Assembly: GCA_002953655.1 (NCBI GenBank)
Contig: CP025839.1
Coordinates: forward strand, 620,001 to 684,000
From: Latilactobacillus sakei
Lineage (GTDB): Bacteria; Bacillota; Bacilli; Lactobacillales; Lactobacillaceae
Reading direction: 5' to 3'
DNA length: 64,000 nucleotides
This document shows, in pieces, positions 54,355 to 63,671 of this stretch. Positions within the stretch are counted from its first letter, which is position 1; each line of letters starts with the position of its first letter. The position numbers and the translations under genes are program-made. Under the pieces are notes generated by a model. The model saw only the letters and a list, made by a program, of their open reading frames with translations, ran no database searches and was not told where the DNA came from.

Positions 54355-57300
54355 ATGGCAGCTGCAGGACGTCCTCTTGGCTCAATGGTTGTTAGTTTAG
54401 GGATGGATGGGAGTAAATTTGAAACTGGTTTGAAGAATATTCAAAATCAGTTCAAGTTAGCTAAATCCGAGATGAAAGCCAATCTTTCCGTATTAAGTAG
54501 CACCGAATCTGCGTATGATAAAGCGGCTGGTCGAGTTGATGGCTTAACCAAAGTGATGAGCGTCAATGATCGCCAGATTGAGACGCTCACTAAGTCGTAC
54601 AAGGAACAAGTTCGAATCAATGGTGAGTATTCTGATACCGCTCAAAAAACTGGGGCTAAAATTAATAACTTGGTGCGGGAACAGGCGAATTATAAGCGTC
54701 AATTAGATGATGCTAAAATCGCGATGCGAGAAGCAGAACGTGGCACCCAAAGTTATCAGAATGCTTTGAGTCGTCAGACGCGTGAAATGAAAGCCAACTT
54801 GTCAGTCTTATCGATGCAAGGTAAAGAAACTGAGGCTAGTCGGACTAAATATCAATCACTCGGTCGTCAACTAGATGATTACAATAAGTTAATTGGTGCT
54901 GAAAAATCAAAGTTGGAAGATTTAATCAGCATCAAAGGCAAAGATGCACAACAAACGTTGGAACAGAAAACGAAGATTGTTGAGCTAACGAGTGAGCAGA
55001 AAAAGGCCCAGTATCAGTATGATGAACTTGGAAAATCAGTTAAAAATATGTCTGAAAAAAATGCTCGAGCGGTCGATTCGCTTGGGCATTTTTCGACTAA
55101 AACAAAAGAAGTTGGTGAGCATGTCAGTTCAGCTGGCCATTCGCTAACCGGTTTTAGTACGTTGGCAGTTGGTGCCTTTACCATCGGAACAGTGCAAGCA
55201 ACGAAGTTCCAGCACACAATGCAAGTTGTAAAGAATAACATCGAAACTGGTGGTGAATCAGCAAAAGCCGCTATTAAAGGGACTGCCATCATGACCAAAG
55301 ATGCTGAACAGTTTTCAACTAAGTATGGGATTTCAGTTCAAAAAATCTCAGAAGGTTACTTGGATTTGGTTAAGCGTGGTTATGATTCGAATCAGGCAAT
55401 TGGGTCGATGAACACTTTGCTCCAAGGGTCAATTGCTTCAGGCGATGATTTTAACGACGTTATTAAAGTGACAACTTCCACGCTCGAGTCGTTTAATATG
55501 CGGTCAAGTTCAACTGCTGGGATGATGAAGAACACTACTGAAGTAACGAATAAATTAGCGTTCGTTGCTGATAAAACATCAACAGGGTTCCAAGACTTAG
55601 GGATTGGGATGTCATACGTTGGTGGTTCTGCTTATCAAGCTGGTTTGTCATTATCCGAAACTGCGTCATCAATGGGGTTACTTTCTAATAATGGTCTTGA
55701 AGCCGATAAAGCTGGTACTGGTTTACGGAAGGTTATTAATAGTTTAGTTAGTCCTACTAAGACTGGACAAGCAGCATTGGATGAGTATGGTATCTCAATT
55801 AAAGATGCTAATGGTCAAATGCGGCCCCTATCGAATATCATGGGTCAATTTCAACAGAAATTATCAGGTTTGAGTAAAACCAAGAAATTAGACTTATTTC
55901 ATGGGATGTTTGGAACAACTGGCCAGCAAGCAGGATTAATTCTAGAAGAAAATGGGAATAAAATTGGCGAGTTGGCTGATGAAACTGATCGTGCTGCTAA
56001 GAGTAATTATGCAGCGACTTTATCAGCGAAAAATATGCAAACCGCTCAGAATCAAATGAACAAGTTTAAAGAGACGGCTAATATTTTGGCGATTCAATTT
56101 TCTACGACTTTATTACCAGCATTAACGTCCGTAGCTAATGGTATTTCGAAGTTAATGGGTAAATTAACTGAGATGCCTGAAGGCGCAAGAAAAATTACTG
56201 CCTTTGCAATCTTAGGCGCGGCTGCATTGGGACCGTTATTAATTGGTATTGGCGCATTAATTAAATCAGTAGGTGCGATTACTGGTGCCGTTAAAGGCCT
56301 GATAGGGTTCTTTAGTGGTGGTAGTTGGTTAGCGACTACACTGACAGGACCTGTCGGAATAGCAGCCTTGGCTGTTGCCGGCTTAGCAACTGGCTTTGTA
56401 TTGGCATATAAGAAATTTAAACCGTTCCATGATTTGGTTAATTCCGGAGTGGCTAAGTTTAAGGCAATTTCAAAAGCAATTTCAGACTTGTTTACAAATA
56501 GTTTTAGTTCTAAAAAAGCCAGCCAGGCGACTAGCATTTTAACCAAGTTATTACCGATGGGGACGCTTGGACCAACCTTGGCAGGTATTAATAAGATTAA
56601 AACAACGTTAAACGGGTTGAAGATATTGGGAACCGGCGTTGGAACGACACTTGCGGGAGCTGCTAAAAAGGTAGCGAATGCGTTTAAAGCGATGTTCCAA
56701 GTTTTCAATGGGAGTAAAGCAGGCGCCAAAGCATTACAGAATATATTCCCTAAACCAGTAGCAAATACGATCATTGCTTTAACAAAGCAAGTTAGAGCAA
56801 GTTTTAATTCGATGGGAACTTCAATTAAAAATATTGTTAGTTCAATCAGTAAGACAATTACGCCAATTTTTAAAGGAATCGGTAAAATTTTCAGTCAAGT
56901 GGTTGGGTCGATGGTGAACTATTGGCATAAAAATGGTAACGATATGAAACAGGCCTTTACCAATATTTTTGGTGGCATCTTAATTGTTGTTACTGCAAAG
57001 ATTAAAGCCGTGTTGTCCGTTGTGTCGGTAGTGTTAAAAGTCTTATCAGCAACTATTTCTGCAATATTAAATGTTATTCGAAATGTCTTTAGCCAAGTAT
57101 TTGGAAGTTTGCAGACAATTGTAAAAGGCGCTTTAAACATCATTCAAGGTGTATTCAGTGTGTTTGCGGGCGTCTTTACCGGTAATTGGTCAAAAGTATG
57201 GTCTGGTGTTAAACAGATTTTTAAAGGTATTTGGGATACGTTTAAAGGAATTGTTGGTGGCGTATTAAACGTTATTTCTGGATTAGTCAATTCAGGGATT

Positions 57301-58575
57301 GACGGTGTTAACTGGTTAACCTCTAAATTTGGTGCTAAAGCTATCGGTCACATTCCGTCGGTGAAGTGGGCGACGGGGACGACTAAGATGTATCCGAATG
57401 GTGTGCCAACCAATCAGATTGCAACGGTCAATGACGGTGGCAAGAAAGAAATGGTGATCTATCCGAATGGACAGGCAATCATTCCTGATGGTTGGAATAC
57501 GCAGATGTTTCTACCTAAGGGCTCTCATGTTATTAATGGTGATGACACAGAACGTTTGACGACTGGTCATTATTATAAAAATGGGACGCTGGGAAATATT
57601 GGCTCAGCGCTCTCAGGCGTCTTTGGCAAAATTAAAGATAGCATTTCTTTTGTTGGGAATGTTATTGCACATCCGATTAAGTATTTGAAGCAAGCTTTTG
57701 AGTCTAAATTAAACTTAGGTGGTAAGACAAGTTTTGTGATTGAAAATGTTAAGGGTGTCGGTGGTTACGTGATTAACGCAGTCAAAGATAAAATTGTTGA
57801 AGCATTGAAATCTTGGAAGACTGAAAATGATACTTCAGAACCAAGTGGCTCGGGTGTTGCACGTTGGCGCAGCTCAGTTAAAAAAGCTTTAGGTATGCTT
57901 AACCTCTCTACAAGTCAATCGATGATTGCTAAGGTTCTCCGTCAGATTCAAACTGAATCCGGCGGGAATCCTAAGGCGGTTGGTGGCGATGACGGTTACG
58001 TATCAGAGGGGAAAGCAACAGGATTAATGCAAGTTAAACCAGGAACCTTTAATGCGTATAAGCTAAAGGGCCACGGTAATATTATGAACGGCTTTGATAA
58101 TCTTTTAGCTGGATTGAACTATGCAAAACATCGATATGGAAGTGATTTATCTTTCTTAGGTAAGGGCCATGGCTATGAAAATGGTGGGTTCATCTATAGA
58201 GAACAGATTGCGCGGATTGGTGAGGGTAATAAGGCGGAAGCCGTTGTGCCATTAACTAACCGCACTAGAGCGATGCAGATTCTAGCTCAGATTAAAGATC
58301 GGTACGGTTTGGATGGTGGCAGTCAACTGGTCCTAAAAGACCAACGTTCAACAACTACTAATAATGACTCTAAAATCTTAAATGAAATTGCGCGTAATCA
58401 GCAAATCATGATTGAGATGTTCAGATCGTTACTCCAAATGATTAATACAATTATTGCGTTAATCCAGGCTAATCCGGAACAAGCAAGTTCAACCGGACTA
58501 GTAAGCCAGTTAGGCGATCTGCTAGACCAGGCAAAGCAAACTAAGAAACAATTAAAAAAATATCAATTAGGATAG
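54355..58575 (+). CDS. tape measure protein with C-terminal lytic transglycosylase domain
   Basis: 1406 residues. N-terminal ~300 residues coiled-coil, TP901-type core (GISVQKISEGYLDLVKRGYD, LFHGMFGTTGQQAG), then hydrophobic segments in the middle (~620-950). A goose-lysozyme/SLT-like domain lies at about residues 1180-1275 (KVLRQIQTESGGNPKAVGG, ATGLMQVKPGTFNAY), with a C-terminal helical tail. It sets tail length, and the SLT domain would open peptidoglycan during DNA entry. The length predicts a tail of roughly 200 nm (about 0.15 nm per residue). Confidence 0.95.
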   Translation: MAAAGRPLGSMVVSLGMDGSKFETGLKNIQNQFKLAKSEMKANLSVLSSTESAYDKAAGRVDGLTKVMSVNDRQIETLTKSYKEQVRINGEYSDTAQKTGAKINNLVREQANYKRQLDDAKIAMREAERGTQSYQNALSRQTREMKANLSVLSMQGKETEASRTKYQSLGRQLDDYNKLIGAEKSKLEDLISIKGKDAQQTLEQKTKIVELTSEQKKAQYQYDELGKSVKNMSEKNARAVDSLGHFSTKTKEVGEHVSSAGHSLTGFSTLAVGAFTIGTVQATKFQHTMQVVKNNIETGGESAKAAIKGTAIMTKDAEQFSTKYGISVQKISEGYLDLVKRGYDSNQAIGSMNTLLQGSIASGDDFNDVIKVTTSTLESFNMRSSSTAGMMKNTTEVTNKLAFVADKTSTGFQDLGIGMSYVGGSAYQAGLSLSETASSMGLLSNNGLEADKAGTGLRKVINSLVSPTKTGQAALDEYGISIKDANGQMRPLSNIMGQFQQKLSGLSKTKKLDLFHGMFGTTGQQAGLILEENGNKIGELADETDRAAKSNYAATLSAKNMQTAQNQMNKFKETANILAIQFSTTLLPALTSVANGISKLMGKLTEMPEGARKITAFAILGAAALGPLLIGIGALIKSVGAITGAVKGLIGFFSGGSWLATTLTGPVGIAALAVAGLATGFVLAYKKFKPFHDLVNSGVAKFKAISKAISDLFTNSFSSKKASQATSILTKLLPMGTLGPTLAGINKIKTTLNGLKILGTGVGTTLAGAAKKVANAFKAMFQVFNGSKAGAKALQNIFPKPVANTIIALTKQVRASFNSMGTSIKNIVSSISKTITPIFKGIGKIFSQVVGSMVNYWHKNGNDMKQAFTNIFGGILIVVTAKIKAVLSVVSVVLKVLSATISAILNVIRNVFSQVFGSLQTIVKGALNIIQGVFSVFAGVFTGNWSKVWSGVKQIFKGIWDTFKGIVGGVLNVISGLVNSGIDGVNWLTSKFGAKAIGHIPSVKWATGTTKMYPNGVPTNQIATVNDGGKKEMVIYPNGQAIIPDGWNTQMFLPKGSHVINGDDTERLTTGHYYKNGTLGNIGSALSGVFGKIKDSISFVGNVIAHPIKYLKQAFESKLNLGGKTSFVIENVKGVGGYVINAVKDKIVEALKSWKTENDTSEPSGSGVARWRSSVKKALGMLNLSTSQSMIAKVLRQIQTESGGNPKAVGGDDGYVSEGKATGLMQVKPGTFNAYKLKGHGNIMNGFDNLLAGLNYAKHRYGSDLSFLGKGHGYENGGFIYREQIARIGEGNKAEAVVPLTNRTRAMQILAQIKDRYGLDGGSQLVLKDQRSTTTNNDSKILNEIARNQQIMIEMFRSLLQMINTIIALIQANPEQASSTGLVSQLGDLLDQAKQTKKQLKKYQLG

Positions 58576-58585
58576 GAGTGTTCAG

Positions 58586-59413
58586 ATGATTCCTGAATTA
58601 TTTGTGACAAAGGACGGACAGACGATTAATATCGATGCGTTCAAAGGGTTGAATTTCACCGGTTTAACGACACAGTCCCCACAAAGCATTACAAACTATC
58701 AGTCAAATAAAATTAGAGATGGGTCCGTTCAAAACGGGCCTATTTTATTTGGCAGTCGAACGGTTACCGCTGATTTCTATTTTGACGGTGAAGATGTTTA
58801 TGACTATAAATTAGCATGCCAAGATATTTGGCGACTTTTATTTTCTCGTGAGCCAATCACTTTACGAGAATCTCAAATGCCTGGACTTAATATGGAAGTT
58901 ATCGCAAAACCATTTGATGTTACCAGATTAAATTGGCATGAAATGACATTTTCCGTTGAATTCGATATGCCGTCTGGTTATCGCCATTCTTTAGTGAAGT
59001 CCGATCAGCTGCAGTTTATTTATGATGAAGAACTATCTCAATTTGGGATGAATTTACCAAATGGTGAAGATTTAGCATACCGCTTCAAGCAGACTAGATT
59101 TAAAGTTTATAATCCGTCTGATGTAGTTATTGATCCTTATTGGCAGAAACATGATTTGGACATCATTATCAAAGGTATGGGGACACCAACCATTACGAAT
59201 CTCACAAATGGTTACGGTATTGCGTTAAATCGGGCGCTCACGGCGAACGACACGCTCATTTGGCACGGGGTTCGCCCACTACTGAACGGGGCGAGCTGTG
59301 AACGCGTCACAAATCACGGCCATATCCAACTTGAGAAGGGATGGAACGATATTAGTGTGACTGGATTGACTAATGTCGACATCACTTTTAGTTTCCCATT
59401 CCTTTATCTATGA
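58586..59413 (+). CDS. distal tail protein (Dit, siphovirus tail component family)
   Basis: 275 residues, AGGAG upstream. N-terminal half with GSRTVTADFYFDGEDVYDYK and ITLRESQMPGLNMEVIAKP is the ring-forming Dit domain; the C-terminal galectin-like part contains HGHIQLEKGWNDISVTG. Forms the hub of the baseplate. A short GC-rich patch (59220-59340) lies in its 3' end. Confidence 0.88.
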   Translation: MIPELFVTKDGQTINIDAFKGLNFTGLTTQSPQSITNYQSNKIRDGSVQNGPILFGSRTVTADFYFDGEDVYDYKLACQDIWRLLFSREPITLRESQMPGLNMEVIAKPFDVTRLNWHEMTFSVEFDMPSGYRHSLVKSDQLQFIYDEELSQFGMNLPNGEDLAYRFKQTRFKVYNPSDVVIDPYWQKHDLDIIIKGMGTPTITNLTNGYGIALNRALTANDTLIWHGVRPLLNGASCERVTNHGHIQLEKGWNDISVTGLTNVDITFSFPFLYL

Positions 59414-60912
59414 TTGATTTTAAAAAGCAGAAAGTGTTGGTTCGTGATTTCAATAATCAATATGAGGAAACAGTCACCTCGATTAATTTTGAAGAACTAG
59501 TACGTAGTTGGAAAAAGAATTCAGATTATCAGGTTGAGTTCACAGCGCTAAATGATGGTTCATTAGCTTATAATCTTTTGCGGAATGAAAACTCATTGTT
59601 AATTGATGGCCAAGAATACGTGATTAAACAAGCTGAGAGGTCACTGGATGGCTATGACAAATCGGTGGCTGTCACAGCGACACATATTTATTTTGAAGCG
59701 ACACGGATTTATAACTATCAAACTAAATCAGGCACCATCACCTACAGTCTTCAAGATATCCTCCACTATTTTTTCGACAACAATTCCTACGGTTTCACTT
59801 GGGAGGTTATTGGAAGTTTCAGCAAGGTTCAGATTGAAAACTTGGGCAATACTAGTGCACTGGACGCGCTCAACACGTGCGTCGATAAGTTCAATTGCGT
59901 GATTTATCCCGACAACAAGCACATCCGGATTTACGCCCGCGACGCTTGGCAGAAGCAGGTCGACAAGTCCTATCTTTACGGGTACAACACGACGACCTTC
60001 AGCTGCAGCTGGGACACCACTGCGATTCAAAATGTCACGATGTGTTACGGAAAACAAAAGGAGGGCGCTGAAGGCCAGTATTACTTCCCGCCTTTTATGA
60101 CCAAGAATGCCACGAGTATTAAGCGGTGGGGTGAGCGCCCAGGCGCCGAGATTTCGGATGAAAGGTTTACTGACAAGAATGCGATGAACGCCTACGCCAT
60201 GAGTTCAATGCAAGGTGATCCAGTCACGACGATGGCGCTCACTTATGACGGCGATGACCAAGTTTTACCTGGCGAAGTTTGGTATCTGCGCGTGGAACCG
60301 GAACAGTTTGATACGGATGTCGAAGTCACGGGCATCACGGATTATCCATTCGCCCCCGATCATAAACCAGAAGTCGAATTGGATAACTCGGTCCGGACAC
60401 TTTTAGACGAGGATATTGCTCAGGAACGACTGGTCAAGGAAGCCATTAAGCATAATCAGGCGGCCGCACAAGAGATTAAAGCTACTAACGAAAAGGCAGT
60501 GAAGGCCTACGACTCGCGCTTCATCGGCGACTTGTACGGCACGCCAACCAGATTAACACGCGCCACCGGCCCACAATTGCCGGGATACATCCTAAAAGTC
60601 CCAGCAGACAACCCAGACCTAGGCCTGAAAAAGGACCAACAATTCTATGCTGCTACAGCAGTTAATTATGTGGAAGGCTTGGCGGAATATGTAACGGGAA
60701 TGCTGCCGGTAATACCGGAGATACCAAAGTACGAACCGGCGACACCAACGAAAGATGGATTAATGAGCGCTGGTGATAAAGCCAAATTGGATAAATTAAA
60801 AATAGAACCGTTGACCAGCATCCAGATGAAAGATGCGGTTAGCGGTTCTATTTATCAAGTCACTATTGAAAATGGTGAGATTAAAGTTAAGAAAGGAGAG
60901 AATAAAAATTGA
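59410..60912 (+). CDS. tail-associated hub protein (Tal, prophage endopeptidase-tail family N-terminal domain)
   Basis: 500 residues; ATGA overlap with Dit and no ribosome binding site of its own, so coupled. gp44-like hub domain in the N-terminal ~370 residues (FEELVRSWKKNSDYQVEFTA, YNTTTFSCSWDTTAIQNVTM), then an extended C-terminal region with PATPTKDGLMSAGDKAKLD, a stretch common at the ends of phage tail proteins. Much shorter than Tal proteins with a fused peptidase. The segment 59820-60640 is clearly GC-richer than its surroundings, a sign of recombination. Confidence 0.85.
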   Translation: MIDFKKQKVLVRDFNNQYEETVTSINFEELVRSWKKNSDYQVEFTALNDGSLAYNLLRNENSLLIDGQEYVIKQAERSLDGYDKSVAVTATHIYFEATRIYNYQTKSGTITYSLQDILHYFFDNNSYGFTWEVIGSFSKVQIENLGNTSALDALNTCVDKFNCVIYPDNKHIRIYARDAWQKQVDKSYLYGYNTTTFSCSWDTTAIQNVTMCYGKQKEGAEGQYYFPPFMTKNATSIKRWGERPGAEISDERFTDKNAMNAYAMSSMQGDPVTTMALTYDGDDQVLPGEVWYLRVEPEQFDTDVEVTGITDYPFAPDHKPEVELDNSVRTLLDEDIAQERLVKEAIKHNQAAAQEIKATNEKAVKAYDSRFIGDLYGTPTRLTRATGPQLPGYILKVPADNPDLGLKKDQQFYAATAVNYVEGLAEYVTGMLPVIPEIPKYEPATPTKDGLMSAGDKAKLDKLKIEPLTSIQMKDAVSGSIYQVTIENGEIKVKKGENKN

Positions 60913-62342
60913 AAATACCTAATTTTTTAAGTGACCTATGGGATGAGCCTAGCCTATTTCAAAATAGAGAAGCTAGAAATCAGAAACAGCATAATTGGGA
61001 AGCCTTGCGGGGATTTGCAAAATCGGTGGGTAACTTCCTATTAGTTGCGGTTAATTCAGTAAATGATGCTGTAAAAAATGCCGATGATCGAATGACTGAT
61101 ATTGAGGATAGTTTCAACAGCCAAATATCTGGTAGCACGAGTCTTGATGAAGTGATTGCTGGGAGAAAACCAAAAGGGAAGGCATCTTATAAAACAATCG
61201 GTCTACGGATGGATGATATGATTACCATTGAAGATGGCACTATTACGACGAATGAATCCATAGATATTGGCGGTAAATTAGATCCGGTTATTAAAGAACA
61301 ACTAGATGAATTCGTATTAACCTTACCTAGAGACGGTTTTAAAGTGTTAATGGTAACCGATTCACATTATGAAGATCTTTACGATGAAAGCAGCCCGTTT
61401 AGCTACCCATATGCTTCGGACGCTTTAGCTCATCTAAATGCTGTTAATTATCTAAGCCAATATGTGGATGTGGTCATTGCTGGTGGCGATAATACTAATG
61501 GGTTAAATCAAGATGTTAGTCATTCAATCGCGGACCAGGCGCAGTATTGCGCCAAGATTTTACAAACCGAAACAGATTCGGATAAGTTTATTCTACTAGG
61601 TAATCACGACGATGCTTCTACTGGGATTCGATTGGAAAAAATCACACCAAACAAGATTGTTAAAGAGGATGATTTTAAGAGGCTATTTAGAACTGGCGAA
61701 TTAATTAATGACGAAAAACGTGATGGTGATAGCCTTTATTTCTACAAAGATTATCCAGATTCAAAAATCCGTTTAATCGGTCTTAACGGGTTAGATGTCC
61801 CTGAAGATAAGACTATCGACGATGGGACTTTAAAGTTTACGCGTTATCTAGATTACTCATATAGTCAAAAGCAGATTGATTGGCTAGTGAATGAGGCTTT
61901 GTCGAATATCTCGGAAGGTTATCAAATTGTTGTTATGACTCATATCCCGCTAGTTTACGGATTTTCGCCTAGCGTTGAAACCATTTGGGCTAACGGTAAT
62001 ATTCTTGAAGGTTTGCTTAATGCTGTTGCAACTGGCGGACGTTTTACAGGAAAGTCGGAAGACGGAATTCCTAGCGAGTTACAAGCGATTGTGGCTGCTG
62101 ACTTTACAACGCAAGGCCCACGCAAGGTAGCAGGATTATGGGCTGGTCATGTTCATGCTGAGAAAATAACTAAACGAGATAACTTCACGCAATGCTTGTT
62201 TATCAACGACTGTAATACTAATCCAGATAATATCGGAACGATTCAAGCTTTAGGAATAACGATTGCGACAGTTGATCCAGCGGCTTCAAAGGTAACCTTA
62301 TCTGGAATTGGCCGAGCAACAAACCGGCAATATAACTATTAG
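60909..62342 (+). CDS. tail protein with complete metallophosphoesterase domain
   Basis: 477 residues from TTG 60909 (AAAGGAGAG upstream). N-terminal ~135 residues are helical, attachment-like (NREARNQKQHNWEALRGFAK). From residue ~145 a calcineurin-like phosphoesterase with all motifs: VTDSHYED (DxH), AGGDNTNG (GD), LLGNHDDAS (GNHD), VVMTHIPL (H) and WAGHVHAEK (GHxH). Intact metal ligands suggest an active enzyme at the baseplate, possibly cutting phosphodiesters of wall or lipoteichoic acid. Substrate unknown. Confidence 0.85.
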   Translation: MKIPNFLSDLWDEPSLFQNREARNQKQHNWEALRGFAKSVGNFLLVAVNSVNDAVKNADDRMTDIEDSFNSQISGSTSLDEVIAGRKPKGKASYKTIGLRMDDMITIEDGTITTNESIDIGGKLDPVIKEQLDEFVLTLPRDGFKVLMVTDSHYEDLYDESSPFSYPYASDALAHLNAVNYLSQYVDVVIAGGDNTNGLNQDVSHSIADQAQYCAKILQTETDSDKFILLGNHDDASTGIRLEKITPNKIVKEDDFKRLFRTGELINDEKRDGDSLYFYKDYPDSKIRLIGLNGLDVPEDKTIDDGTLKFTRYLDYSYSQKQIDWLVNEALSNISEGYQIVVMTHIPLVYGFSPSVETIWANGNILEGLLNAVATGGRFTGKSEDGIPSELQAIVAADFTTQGPRKVAGLWAGHVHAEKITKRDNFTQCLFINDCNTNPDNIGTIQALGITIATVDPAASKVTLSGIGRATNRQYNY

Positions 62343-62352
62343 GAGGGAAAAC

Positions 62353-63132
62353 ATGAAATTAAAACAGACGATTAATTTACTTACGCGGTCAGTTGCGGCG
62401 TTGAACGCTAAGTCCGGCTTATTGGTTAGCCGACAAAATCCGGGTCTTGCAAGCCCTGAAATGAAGCGCCAGTTAGAATCACTTTTCGACCATAGAATTG
62501 AGCTTAATGATAAAAACACCGATGTTAATACATTACCGCCTGGTCAATACGTCGGAGGGAGTAATTTAGTTAATGCCCCAATTACTCAAATGGGGAATGA
62601 ATTTTTTATTGATGTATCTGTGGCTAAGAATGGCGATAAGGTTCTATACGCAACTAATATCCCCACCGGGTCAACTTGGAAGAAGGTCATCGCTCATGGT
62701 GACACTAGTGGGCTTTATTATCCTAGAAACTGGACTAAAATCACCACTGAAACGGTACTTTGGAGCGGTATGGGTGACGTCGCTGTTGGACAAGTCCTTA
62801 AACTAATTGATAAATGGAGCTTCTACGACGGCTTAATTATCACTTACAACTTGAACGGAGCAATTGGTAGTGTCCGAATGCAAGTGCCGCGTTCGGATTT
62901 CCCGACTGGAGTTCCGTCACAAATGTATTTTGTCGGGTTCAATGTTTCAAATACACTATCTGAAAATGCCATTAATGTCGATATTGCGGAAGGTTATCTT
63001 GAAAAAGTGAATGAGTCAAACCTTAAACTAGGCAGCTTTAACCACATTATTGCGAACTTGGCGAAAGGAACGGCTCAATATAACGTGGGACAAGGCTCAT
63101 TTCAAATTAACAATATTTTGGGGGTGAGATAA
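62353..63132 (+). CDS. tail fibre / receptor-binding-like protein
   Basis: 259 residues from ATG 62353 (AGGAGGG upstream). N-terminal helix (LKQTINLLTRSVAALNAKSG), then LPPGQYVGGSNLVNAPIT and a beta-rich C-terminal half. Position after the tail enzyme and pattern VNTLPPGQY..G are typical of fibre or baseplate upper proteins. Receptor binding is inferred from position. Confidence 0.65.
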   Translation: MKLKQTINLLTRSVAALNAKSGLLVSRQNPGLASPEMKRQLESLFDHRIELNDKNTDVNTLPPGQYVGGSNLVNAPITQMGNEFFIDVSVAKNGDKVLYATNIPTGSTWKKVIAHGDTSGLYYPRNWTKITTETVLWSGMGDVAVGQVLKLIDKWSFYDGLIITYNLNGAIGSVRMQVPRSDFPTGVPSQMYFVGFNVSNTLSENAINVDIAEGYLEKVNESNLKLGSFNHIIANLAKGTAQYNVGQGSFQINNILGVR

Positions 63133-63422
63133 TGATTTTAAGTATTAATAAAAAAAGTGAGATTTTATCTTACGTTGAAATCGGTGGTATCGAGGGCGGA
63201 TTAGAGTACATTGGAGAATTACCTGACGGATTTAGGGATAATTTTAAACCGAGATATTATCTATTATCTAATGGACTAATTGAAGTTAATCCTGATTATT
63301 CTGAGCCAACTACCGAAGAACCAAAACCAGTGTTAACCCAGCAAGACGAAATCAACGCTCATCTATTTAAAATGAATCTAGATTTGCAACTTAAACTGAA
63401 GGAGTTGGAATCCAATGGATAA
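63132..63422 (+). CDS. small tail module protein (DUF2977-like)
   Basis: 96 residues. Pattern IGELPDGFRDNFKPRYYLLS followed by an acidic linker and helix (INAHLFKMNLDLQLKLKELE). Usually found just before the XkdX-like gene. No strong ribosome binding site; close to the previous stop (ATAATG). Confidence 0.6.
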   Translation: MILSINKKSEILSYVEIGGIEGGLEYIGELPDGFRDNFKPRYYLLSNGLIEVNPDYSEPTTEEPKPVLTQQDEINAHLFKMNLDLQLKLKELESNG

Positions 63423-63549
63423 AGAGTATATTGCGTTTTTATTTCATCACGGAGAGCTAGACCGTGATTATTTAAAGCTAGCCGTTGAGTTTGGTCAACT
63501 AACGCAAGCTGATTTTGATGACATTACTAAACCAAACGGGGCAGAATAA
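63415..63549 (+). CDS. XkdX-like small phage protein
   Basis: 44 codons from ATG 63415 (AAGGAG 11-12 bp upstream), reading DKEYIAFLFHHGELDRDYLK and ending FDDITKPNGAE. XkdX-type proteins of ~45 residues sit between tail genes and holin in Gram-positive phages. Ends in TAATG with the next frame. Confidence 0.65.
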   Translation: MDKEYIAFLFHHGELDRDYLKLAVEFGQLTQADFDDITKPNGAE

Positions 63550-63671
63550 TGGGGCTATTTAGAGGTTTAAAATACGCGTTACCAATAGCAATCCTCCTCT
63601 GGATTGCTATTTTTTATATCATCATTAAAGGAGGCACCAGAATTATTGATTGTTTTACAAACCTTATATGA
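63549..63671 (+). CDS. 40-residue membrane peptide spanning a terminator (doubtful)
   Basis: ATG 63549 overlaps the previous stop. One hydrophobic helix (YALPIAILLWIAIFYIIIKG). The same bases form a strong terminator hairpin at 63584-63615, so the frame could be coincidental. Confidence 0.35.
   Translation: MGLFRGLKYALPIAILLWIAIFYIIIKGGTRIIDCFTNLI
63584..63615 (+). terminator. rho-independent terminator between tail and lysis genes
   Basis: AATAGCAATCC (63584-63594) and GGATTGCTATT (63601-63611) with a 6-nt loop, followed by T6. Confidence 0.85.

Noticed and set aside
56094-56774. A 226-codon open frame on the minus strand inside the tape measure gene.
   Set aside because: It is a shadow of the alanine- and glycine-rich coding sequence, with biased composition and no start signal.
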